NCBI GenBank assembly: GCA_905331475.1
Contig: CAJNYU010002050.1
Location: 1 to 64,000, forward strand
Source: Rotaria socialis
Lineage: Eukaryota; Rotifera; Eurotatoria; Philodinida; Philodinidae
Length of the DNA stretch: 64,000 nt
Reading direction: 5' to 3'
Part shown: one piece after another, positions 36,295 to 45,979 of the stretch
How positions within the stretch are numbered: position 1 is the first letter of the stretch
How the letters are laid out: each line of letters begins with the position of its first letter
Translations under genes and position numbers: made by a program
The notes under the pieces: generated by a model
What the model saw: the letters and a program-made list of their open reading frames with translations, nothing else
What the model was told of the DNA's origin: nothing
The model's database searches: none

Positions 36295-38719
36295 GATCTT
36301 CGTTCGAAGATTCGTCTAGTCGCATTAATGATAACATTAAACAAGAAAAAAAAAAGTTTTATCATCTACGTAAATGACGTACATTATTAATATCGTAATC
36401 AATGAATATGTCTTTTCATCATTCTTGACATTTATGTGATAATATAAGGCGAAGAAAAAAATCATCTCGGGGATTCTATTGCTCATTGCAAATAAATAAT
36501 AAATGTTATTACGAACAAGAACAGACATTTCAAGTCCTATGCTTGTGTTTTACTCGAAAGTCATTATATATTCAAATAAAAATGACTCTTCAAATGAAAA
36601 AATAAGTTTGCCTTTGAAAAAGATTTCTTTTTCCAATAAAATCGATAATAATTTTAGCCGAGACCAACATGACGAAAAGAAAATCCTTAACTATAGCAGT
36701 GTGAACGATAGAGATTCGTAAAAATTATGAAACGAAACGAATTTCATCAGATATTGTTAACTTTTAGATCGGTCTATTAATAAAAAAAAACACCGATAGA
36801 GAGAGAGAGAGAGAGAGAGAGACGAATAATTATTTGGATACCAAGTGATGCTCTTTGGTAAATAATAAAACAGTTTAATATATTTGTTTATCTGATTCGA
36901 TCAATCGTACGCCACATGTCTAATTTTCTATCGAGCCAGATGGATCTTTCGATAGCATATTAAAAATAAATTCGAACCTTGAACGTAAAATGAGATACAT
37001 ATGTCGTCCATCACTGTTGCAAAATCGACGACATTTTCATCGTAATGGGCGCACGCTTAAAAAAGAAAATGTTTCTTTTTTTTTAATTGCAATTATTTAA
37101 TTAAGAAGGACATCTCGTAATTTAATAAGGAAATTTCAGGTTGGTACATTGGCCAAGTTTCAAAATGGTAATTGTATGTATTCAAAACTGTTTTTTGATT
37201 AGATAGACATCAGCAATTTTGTTACGTAGAAAAGAATGAAAAAGCAAAATTCAATGTTCAACGAACAAAATACGATGCGCCGCGAGGCAAATTAAGATAA
37301 AGATATAAAGCTTCCTAATGAAGTGAAAAGACCCTTGACGAACTTTTAATTAGTTAAAATTTGAGCTATTGAAGCGTAAACATTTTTTCATATTTTATAT
37401 GTGTATTTCGTTTGAAAGAAAAAAGTACTCGAACTAACTAATGGATGACAGACAATGACTGAGTTTATTTATATTTTTTTAAGTTCACTGACGTAAAAGC
37501 ATTTTATTTTTGTTAACAAAAGAAAAATTGAAGTCGAAGGCCGATCCATCGAACAGAATAGCAATAATAATAATAATAACTATTAATTTATCTGTAAAAA
37601 TATTTTCAACAAGTCTAATTTCATTTCGAAAGAAGCTATACCTTGTATACTGTAACATAAGATCCAGTGGCGAAACACGAGTTAATGGAAATACGTACTC
37701 TACGATAATTTGAAGATATTATTATCCTGCAGATGAGACATACGATGTTACAGAATTCTATAAAAATTTATGAAATAATATTTTTTGTTTTACAAATCTT
37801 CGACTTCCGTCAATTACAGAATATAAGTATAGTTTTTCATTCTCTTCATAAATCGTTGAAATCATCCTTTTAGACCTGCGGTACGTATCAAATATCTCTT
37901 AGTCTGACCGAAATGGCAAACATGCAAATGGCTTAATTTATTTTTGAATATTTCCAAAAACTTAACATTGTACCGGGCACTTAATTTCGGGCAATCTTTT
38001 GAATACTTCTTGGCAGGACGATATTTTCAGTATTCATTTCGCATGGTTTAATCTGAATTATTTATGAGTACGAGTTAAAATTGAGGTCGACATTGGCCTC
38101 ACTTTGTTTTACTCGGAACTATGCAGCGATTCAATTAGTTTCGGATATTGTTGATCCGTATAAGAATTAAAGTATGATGTGCCATAATAGGCTTAGTAGG
38201 AATATTTCAAAATATTCTGTTTGATCTCACACAATCCTGTTCTACATACGAATAGTCAAACGGAAAAAACACGGATGATAAGAAATTGATATTTCGTTTA
38301 TCGAAATAGTTGATGTGCTCTCAATTAATATGTCTATCTTTTGTAGCTGATATAAATCGAGACAGATTCTACGACAAATTAATCCTTTGATTTTTCAGTT
38401 TCAAGAAAAGCCAATTTTTTTAGAACAACAAAATACATGCGTTAAATCTAGCTCTTTTCTAAACCAATATTAATTTGAACCGTACCAGGGTAAATATGAA
38501 AATGAATTACAATCAATTAGAGATTGTATTCATTTCGTAATCCCTTGGTACTATTGTTATATAGCACTTTCCGATTGCACTTTTCATTTTATTTTTACAT
38601 GATGGCGATTTTTAATGATTGGTTCTCGTTGTTAGTATTTTCGAATCTACTTCTGGTTGTAGTCATTTTTGGTCAAAGTAAAAGAAAACAATTTCGAAAT
38701 ATTTTTACTGATTTTTGTT
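36295..38719. other. 2.4-kb intergenic stretch
   Basis: Contains a (GA)n run at 36797-36822 and a short (AAT)n at about 37560. The other open frames are Lys/Ile/Asn-rich and short. No RNA gene or transposon ends recognised. Confidence 0.45.
36797..36822. repeat. (GA)n microsatellite
   Basis: About twelve GA units in intergenic DNA. Confidence 0.9.
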
Positions 38720-39248
38720 TTTTGTGTACTCAAAAAAAAAGTGAGTACACTATAGAGTCGGTCAGTGTGTCCGGCCGTACGTTTACACGATAATTCTTGA
38801 AAGGCTGATCAGATTGTCATGAAATTTTGTACACAGCATTATCTCATCAATATCTCGATCGAATTCGAAGATGAGAAGGATCTCTCAAGAAATGGTTGAG
38901 TTAACGGAAAAATTGTCATTTTTGCCCAGACCATCCCTGAGGAGGGGTACAAGGATTTTGTTTTCAAAAAACAAATTTTTCTCAGAATTATTCACAACAT
39001 ATATAAATCGACTTAGTTTTTAACGCTGATTCCGAATCTGGTATTAGTTTTGAACTAAATCGTAGCTTTCTAACGAAATATCGCCGGGAAAACGGCTAAA
39101 AATGCAAATAACTGCATCCAGAAATCAAATTGCCTAGTTTCTCATGATAATTTTGGTGTTCAGACATTCTAGAATGACTCATATGTCCCATGCACTTTTT
39201 GCAGTACACATATCTCTCGGATGAAATCCGAAGTTTCCACATTTATTT
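38720..39248. repeat. dispersed ~525-bp repeat, copy 2
   Basis: Matches 23124-23650 throughout, from ttttgtgtactcaaaaa to tttccacatttatt, in the same orientation. Differences include a longer A-run, a changed block near 38775-38800 and scattered substitutions. It ends directly against the decayed EGF-repeat sequence, just before a possible 3' splice site (ttattgaag). Confidence 0.85.
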
Positions 39249-39250
39249 AT

Positions 39251-39745
39251 TGAAGACAATGGAAATCTATGCTATTGGATTCATTGTGCAAATGGTAATG
39301 TCTGTGAAAAACCTCAAAATTCTACTGCGCTGTTCAAATGTCAATGTCAATTTGACTTTACTGGAAGGTTATGTGAAGATCGAATAAGTATAGCAAGTAG
39401 CAAAAAAAAGAATTCACTTATTATTTAAATTCATTATTATATTTTAGCTTGTTTGAAAACTCCTGTTGCGATCGGATTGTTCCCATTCGATCGTAAGACG
39501 CCGTAGAGACACGCCCTTTCTAGTACAGTGGCTAATACGTCTGCCCGGATAGCAGTAGGTGCATGATTCGATTCCATGCAAAGGGGGATATCTTTTGCTC
39601 CGTTCTGTTGTCATTCCATCACGCTGATAACAAGCGTATAACAAATCCATGTTTCAATAATGAAGTTTGTACAATAACAAGTGAAAGGGGGTTATTAAAT
39701 GTACATGTGCAAAAGGTTATACGGGTTCTCGTTGTGAAATTTTAA
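39251..39745 (+). pseudogene. decayed EGF-repeat gene fragment
   Basis: Read in the right frames, two EGF-like domains appear. The first runs from about 39259: GNLCYWIHCANGNVCE, then KCQCQFDFTGRLCED. The second, from about 39645, begins NPCFNNEVCTITSE. After a frame change near 39695 it continues KCTCAKGYTGSRCEILI and a stop. The cysteine spacing and the C-x-C..G-x-C-E ending are typical of EGF modules. Between them lie about 200 bp without EGF content, including the tRNA-like sequence at 39513. The frameshift and lack of a start suggest a pseudogene, although unseen introns in a functional gene remain possible. It follows directly after repeat copy 2. Confidence 0.65.
39513..39587 (+). other. 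degenerate tRNA-like sequence
   Basis: About 75 nt. A stem GCCCTTT/AAAGGGG closes it, with a D-arm-like GTAC..TAC, an anticodon-like arm with CTGC/GCAG, and a B-box-like gattcgattcc. The anticodon-like loop lacks U33 and the T-arm loop is 9 nt, so it is not a normal tRNA. It shares the blocks gatagcag and gattcgattcc at similar spacing with the tRNA-like sequence at 33607-33679, suggesting one tRNA-derived repeat family. Confidence 0.4.
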
Positions 39746-40683
39746 TATAAAATTTTACTTTAATGTTACATGCTATAAGTGGAACAGTTGACACAAAAAA
39801 ATAAAAAAGCAGAATAAAAGAAACAACAATAAACGCTTGTTCTTCTTGTACAGCAAAAAATAACAACAACAACAACAGCAACAAATTAGCAGCTAAGATT
39901 TATAAGTGTGTATATTTCATGATGGAAATTTCTCAATTCTGAAAATAAACAACAGATTGAGACATAGTCATGATAAATAACTGCATATTTTGACATTCTC
40001 ACCTATTCCAAAATTAATAGATGTAAGTGGATCTTAAAATATTAGGATACATGACGCTATTCTTACGTTTCATTTGATCATATAAATAAACACGATGTAA
40101 TGCTATATAACTCTTGTATAGTTTAATAAGATTTGTTCTATGAGAATATGCGGTAGAACTCTATTCTTCATTTGGTGAAATTCCAAGCTCAGATAAAACT
40201 GCTTTAGCAATCGATTGATGACAAAAAATAAACCATGAGCACATAGAGTGCAATTAGATATTAGGGATACTTCCTACTTTCAATATTTGTAATGAAAAAT
40301 ACTGCCATAGATAGCTTAAACGTTGAGCTAGTTGATATTTGAAGAGAGTCTTAAAAAGTGAGACTAGTAATTAGGAAGTATCATAATCCTCAAGAACGAC
40401 GAAGAACGTACAATGAAATTAAAAAAAAAATTTATCTATATACAAAGTCGATTTTGAGATAGTTGCCTTCAAGTTAAATATCTCAAAAATCATTGGCTCT
40501 AATATCTAATATTTATCAGAGAGAAAGAAGTCGTAGACAAATTTTTAATCATTGAATGAAAAAAATAATTCATTTTTGATCAGACAAAGTTAGCGGTTGA
40601 AAAATTATTCTCATACACGAAAGATAATTTTAAATTTCGAAATAAAACTTATTTCTAGGAATTTAAAAACAAAAAGTTTTTTG
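39746..40683. other. intergenic, nothing recognised
   Basis: Includes a short (AAC)n tract near 39860. The frame at 40597-40908 is antisense to the last exon of the JmjC gene. Confidence 0.4.
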
Positions 40684-42668
40684 TTAGTTATGAGGAAAAT
40701 AAGGGCATTCTTTTCTCAAATGTCCTTGCTGACGACATCCGTAACATCGGCGACGTTTAATATGTCTTGTGCTAGTGCACATACGAAGAGCAGAATATGT
40801 ATATGGTGTCAAGTACGATGTATGTACAGATGGCGCACGAGTCCGAACGATAGGCGAATAGCGTTCATAAGGATGAAAATAGGTTGGATGATGATCATGA
40901 TGCATTGAATTTGAATTTGTTTGTGCTAAAATCTCTTCAAATATATTGGCAATACTGTCGAAATCAGCACGAGTATCGATTGTTGCTAGTAGATTAGGTG
41001 ATATCGGTGTATTACTATTCGTTGATGATGATGATGATGAATACAGTGGATCGGCAAGTTGATCGAATGATATATTAATATGACTAGCAATTCGTACAGC
41101 TTCAGTTTCTGCATTTGTTCGAATAACAGCATTATTGCTCTCAACCGGAGATTTCGGTATAATGTTCATTTCAACAAGCGATTGATTATTCGCGTTATTA
41201 TCTTCATCTAAAACTTAGATGAATACCGAATTAAATTAATTTTGTTTTAGATTTTAAACTTACCTGCTGCCAAATCAACATATGTTGATGATGTTGATGT
41301 TAAATACTCTGTTTGAAATTTACTCAGTATTTCATTAGTAAAAAATCTTCGATTAAGACTAACAAATATTGACGATGATATTTTACATGAACAAAGTCTT
41401 GGACTACGTCGTTGAAATTGCAACCATGATGGTAAACCATATTTAATTGTTTCACTTAAATTAAATCCTGTATCGAAATAACAATGATATGTACCAGGAA
41501 AAATAGCCACTAGTTCATTAAGTTTTTGCTCGATTCGATAATATTCTATGGAATGTAAATCAAGAAATGATGGTTTTATGAGAAGAGATTTATGTTGAAG
41601 TGGTGATAAACACGATGATGATATATCAGAAAATAATTTTAATTTATTAACTAATTCTTCAAATTTCGAATAACACGATGGATGTATTATATACCAAATT
41701 TTTGCAGCACCATGATGAAGATAATTTAAAGATATTAGATCATATTCATCTATATGAATACCAACGGCGCTCGACCACATGCCCATATGAACTACAGGTG
41801 TTGTTACGCCTATAAATTTGAATTATAAATAGTACCGATTAATATACTGCAGGCGAATATATGATATGAACTTTTTACGTTAATCCAAAATTGAACATCT
41901 CATAACAACAACTTTATTCTTTTTTTGTATATAAAATTTCTTCACAATAAATTAAGATTTTCTCAATATCAATTTAACTATATGTACTATGCATTTTTAT
42001 TATAAAATTTCTCATTGTATTTATTTTCAATCTCAACCGAAAGATCCCTAGAAATAGCATATATAACTATTATTAGATTTTTGTTTGTCTTTCTTTTACG
42101 TGCAGATTTATCAAGTCTTTTTTTCCCTAAATTGAATGATACCTGGAATTCGTTGTGGATAATATTTGAGTAATGACGATAAGTCAGTCATATTAAAAAC
42201 AGTTTCTCGTTTTGCAAATAAAGTATCATCAACATTCGGTACATACAAAGATGCACGTTTCGATATTGTAGACCAAAAATAATCCAAAACATTATCATTG
42301 ACTGTATCGCTCAAACGATATGGATCACTTTCAGCTATTGTTTTGAATTCATCATAAGTCATGGAGCGTCGTTTAAGTGTTTCAGAATTTTGAATATAAA
42401 AAACATCCGATTGATGAGATGCATGAATTATTTCTTGTTTTATGTACAGTTTTATATGTCGTATGTCATATGGATTTTTTACTAAGGGAGCCCATCGACT
42501 AGGAGGAAGAATTTTAACAGCGCCAAAACGTCGTTGTAAACTAGTTTCATGGTGGGTTAAAAATATTGCTAATGATTTCCATTGTTCGAATGTTGGCGTT
42601 AATGTTGGTATTAGTTTTGTACTATTCTCCATAACCATGATCAATGTACTACTAAACAGACACTCCAA
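40684..42668 (-). CDS. KDM4-like JmjN/JmjC protein with C-terminal CCHC zinc knuckle
   Basis: Three exons on the minus strand: 42668-42143, 41809-41264, 41207-40684; about 531 aa (the start could be the Met at 42638). KDM4 enzymes demethylate histone H3 lysines using Fe(II) and 2-oxoglutarate. The JmjN domain is clear: LIPTLTPTFEQWKSL ending ILPPSRWAP. The JmjC core has RIPGVTTPVVHMGMW, the iron site H-I-D in GIHIDEYDL, 2-oxoglutarate-binding lysine in NYLHHGAAKIWY, and the distal His in GTYHCYFDTGFN. The KDM4 zinc site is complete: Cys and His six apart (SSCLSPLQHK) plus C-x-C in RLCSCK. Changes from KDM4A: Glu to Asp in the iron triad (allowed) and YLY to VVH where Tyr132 contacts 2-oxoglutarate. 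Instead of PHD/Tudor domains there is a Ser-rich linker and a retroviral-type knuckle CYGCRQQGHLRKEC. Confidence 0.85.
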
Positions 42669-42809
42669 TGAGTATTGTATCGTTATTGGAGAGCAACATG
42701 GTTATTCAAGTGTGACGGCCTCTTTTCGTTCTTTTCGTATTTTCTTCTTTCGTTCTATCGTTCGTTCTCTGGCCAAGTTCAAGTTGTCGACGTCATCACA
42801 AGACCCCAT

Positions 42810-42881
42810 GGGGATATAGCTCAGTGGTAGAGCATTCGACTGCAGATCGAGAGGTCCCTGGTTCAATCCCGGGTGTCCCCT
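42810..42881 (+). tRNA. tRNA-Cys (GCA), copy 1
   Basis: 72 nt. Acceptor GGGGATA/TGTCCCC (one G-U) with discriminator U, normal for Cys. D-arm is tagctcagtggtagagc; anticodon loop is CTGCAGA, giving GCA. T-arm is CCTGG/CCGGG with loop TTCAATC. The B-box is intact and a T-run follows directly (tattttttta), a good Pol III terminator. Confidence 0.95.
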
Positions 42882-42955
42882 ATTTTTTTATTCACTACTC
42901 CGTCTCACTCGGTTTTGACAGGTTTTTGAAAGACAAGTGCATGGAAAACCATTGT

Positions 42956-43027
42956 GGGGATATAGCTCAGTGGTAGAGCATTCGACTGCAGATCGAGAGG
43001 TCCCTGGTTCAATCCCGGGTGTCCCCT
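42956..43027 (+). tRNA. tRNA-Cys (GCA), copy 2
   Basis: Identical in sequence to copy 1, 146 bp downstream. It is preceded by the spacer that also precedes copy 3 and is followed by a T-run (tatatttttatt). Confidence 0.95.
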
Positions 43028-43051
43028 ATATTTTTATTATCTAATAGGATT

Positions 43052-43052
43052 N
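43052..43052. other. single N (assembly junction)
   Basis: One undetermined base between tRNA-Cys copies 2 and 3. The sequence right after it repeats the spacer found after copy 1, so the copy number of this array may be affected by the join. Confidence 0.9.
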
Positions 43053-43126
43053 ATTTTTTTATTCACTACTCCGTCTCACTCGGTTTTGACAGGTTTTTGA
43101 AGGACAAGTGCATGGAAAACCATTGT

Positions 43127-43198
43127 GGGGATATAGCTCAGTGGTAGAGCATTCGACTGCAGATCGAGAGGTTCCTGGTTCGATCCCGGGTGTCCCCT
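43127..43198 (+). tRNA. tRNA-Cys (GCA), copy 3
   Basis: Same fold and anticodon as copies 1 and 2, but with two substitutions: gtt for gtc before the T-stem, and loop TTCGATC for TTCAATC. The spacer upstream also differs by one base (aaggacaag for aaagacaag). It is therefore a distinct copy rather than an exact assembly duplicate. Confidence 0.95.
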
Positions 43199-44192
43199 AT
43201 CGTTTCTTTTTCAAATAGCAGTAATCATAACTGTTATTTTTTTATAAGTTCGTTTACGTAAGTTTTCGATATGATCATTCTATTACGAGACAATAACTAA
43301 TGCTCATCATTCAATATGCGTGCACTCATTCGTTGAGAAGACAAATTATCAAGTGAAAGTATAAAAATACCGTACAAGTACACAGGCCAATGGTACGAAA
43401 AAAAAGACATAAAACGTCAAGAAACAATTTTGTTGTGCGCATAGATGTTCGCTTACTCGTATGGTCAGTGTCGGTATTGCCAAAGGTCATCCTTTTTTTT
43501 GTCATTGTCGGTCGTACTTCATTGAACTCAAACAATGATTGGCTGAGCATGCACTTGTTTTTCTTTTAGATATGAATACTTTCGAATGAATACATTCAAT
43601 CAAAATGAGTGATGAAAAAAAAATACCTTGAAGGAAGAACTCAAAATTTACTCAACGAAGAAGAAATGAAAACTTCTCAATATGCAAATGTTATGAAATA
43701 GGTTACATGAAAAAGAACGCATTAAAAATTGATTGACTTTTGAAATAATGAAATGAAACTCTAGGAAAAGGCTTTTAAATCGATGCAATCAGATAAGAAT
43801 TAAAGATTCTACTTTTGATTATCATGTTTAGAAATTAACTATTAAGTCTACATAGTCATAGAAACTATTTTCTGTTTAAACTATTTTAATATTCATTATT
43901 GTATTTGTTGCAGAGTCATCTCAAGTAAAAGAATTTTATTAGTTCATATTAGTAACGAATAGTGTCTATGAGACATGTTACTTGCGATGTGATTGTATTA
44001 TCAGTGTATTTTTTTTTTGCTCACATGTGATGTGTGAAGATAAGCAAAGTATTATAAAAAAAAAGAAGAAGAAGAAGAAGCCTCATATGCCTTGTAACAT
44101 CATATATTTCTTTAGAAGCTATCTTAGAGTGTTTATTTTTATTCTCATTTAATCTTAAAATAACTTTTATCGTCGTCTAAACTTTAGATCAA
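43199..44192. other. intergenic, nothing recognised
   Basis: Contains a (GAA)n tract at about 44064-44080, shortly upstream of the carboxypeptidase gene. The frame at 43326-43550 has no family features. Confidence 0.45.
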
Positions 44193-45715
44193 ATGATGTT
44201 GTGGTTATTTCTAATTCTTCCAGTAATAATAAGTGTAACAAGTCGTTCAATTGATATTCATGATAAATCGACACCAAAAACTGTATCAGATCGTTTAATT
44301 GAATTAGTCACTCAGGGTGCTTTTCGTGGTGTTACCTATTATCGTTTGGCTGCATTAACTGATACTATTGGTCCACGTCTTTGTGGTAATGAATCGTTAA
44401 CGCAAGCTGTTGATTGGGTTCGACATGCAATGATTGGTGAAGGCTTAGAAAATGTTCACGTCGAACCAGTTCAAATACCTCATTGGGTACGTGGTGCAGA
44501 ACGAGCTCATTTAATTCAACCACGTATTGCAAAATTATCTATGCTTGGCTTGGGAAATTCAGTTGGTACTGGTCCGAATGGTATTCAAGCGCCAGTACTT
44601 GTTGTTCGATCGTTTGATGAGTTAGACATAAGATGTGAAGAAGCTCGTAATAAAATTGTTGTTTTTAATCCTCAATGCGATTGGGTAGCACAACCTGTTG
44701 GTTGCTATGGTCCAGTTGTTGCTTACCGTGCAGGAGGAGCATCGCGCGCTGCTAAATGTGAAGCAGTTGCTTCTCTTAGTCGATCAGCTGCATCGCATTC
44801 TATTGATTCACCACATACGGGTATGATGAATTATGATCCAGCTTATCCAAAGATTCCAGCAGCATCACTCTCAGTTGAACATGCTGATATGTTAGAACGT
44901 TTTCAACAGCGAAATCAATCAATGGAAATTTTTCTCTATATGGAAGCACACACATTACCGGATGTTGTCGGGTATAATCTTGTTGCTGAAATAGAAGGTT
45001 CAACTTTACCAAATGAAACTGTCCTCGTCAGTGGACATTTGGATAGTTGGGATGTAGGTCAAGGTAAAAAATTTCGTCAATAGTTTTACCATTTTAGTTA
45101 ATATGAATTTTTTTTAAGGAGCTATGGATGATGGTGGTGGTGCAATGATTTCTTGGACTGTTCTTTCATTATTACATTCATTGAATATTCGAGCTAAACG
45201 AACAATACGTTGTGTTCTTTGGTCATGTGAAGAATTCGGTGGTATTGGTGCTGACCAATATTTTACGGCACATGAAAATGAAGTACCCACAATGAGTATT
45301 GTTATGGAATCTGATATGGGGGTATTTCATCCACGTGGTCTCGAATTTACAGGAAGTAATAAATCGCAACAAGTAAGAAAAAAGAAAATTCTCTTTTTCA
45401 AAGAGAAGAAAACATTTTATTTTTGTCATGGTGAAATTTTCTTTTTAGATTATACAAACACTATCTGTACAATTACAATCAATTAATGCGACTCAAATTC
45501 TGCCAGGTGGTGGTGGCACAGATATCGATCCATGGGTAGAACGTGGTGTTCCTGGTGCATCGCTTCTTAATGATAATGCAAATTATTTTGCTTATCATCA
45601 TTCAAATGGTGATACAGTCAATGTGTTCAATTCAACTGATATTGACCTAGCTGCTGCTGTTTGGGCTGTTTATGCTTATTCCATTGCTGACCTTGATAAT
45701 CTTTTGCCACGCTAG
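44193..45715 (+). CDS. CPQ: carboxypeptidase Q (plasma glutamate carboxypeptidase), M28 family
   Basis: Three exons: 44193-45063, 45119-45372, 45449-45715; about 463 aa, close to human CPQ (472). A signal peptide starts the protein (MMLWLFLILPVIISVTS), so it is secreted or lysosomal. The di-zinc site is intact: SGHLDSWDVGQG with His and Asp, AMDDGGGA with the bridging Asp, LWSCEEFGG with the catalytic and metal Glu, VMESDMG with the second Asp, and AYHHSNGDTV with the last His. PGASLLND, near the substrate pocket, is also conserved. The family releases free amino acids from short peptides. Several Asn-x-Ser/Thr sites fit secretion. Same strand as the ART-TPR gene 265 bp downstream; no sign of co-transcription beyond proximity. 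Confidence 0.93.
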
Positions 45716-45979
45716 CTTAGTATTTGTGAATGTTTCTTTTTTCCTTTGTTTTTTTTTAATATTCATAAATGGAAGAAAAAAAAAGTAAACGACAAGCTAA
45801 AAGGCGTTTTGTGCTGGTAAGCCAACGACAAAAAAGAACACCGATTCTCTGTCAGTCAATCAATCATTAAAAATGTTTAGTTTACATAAGATGAAAAATA
45901 CGAATAAAAAGTTTAACATTTACTTTGCATTTTTATTCTTGCGCGTTTAACTACAAAAAATAACGACTTCATCACAATA

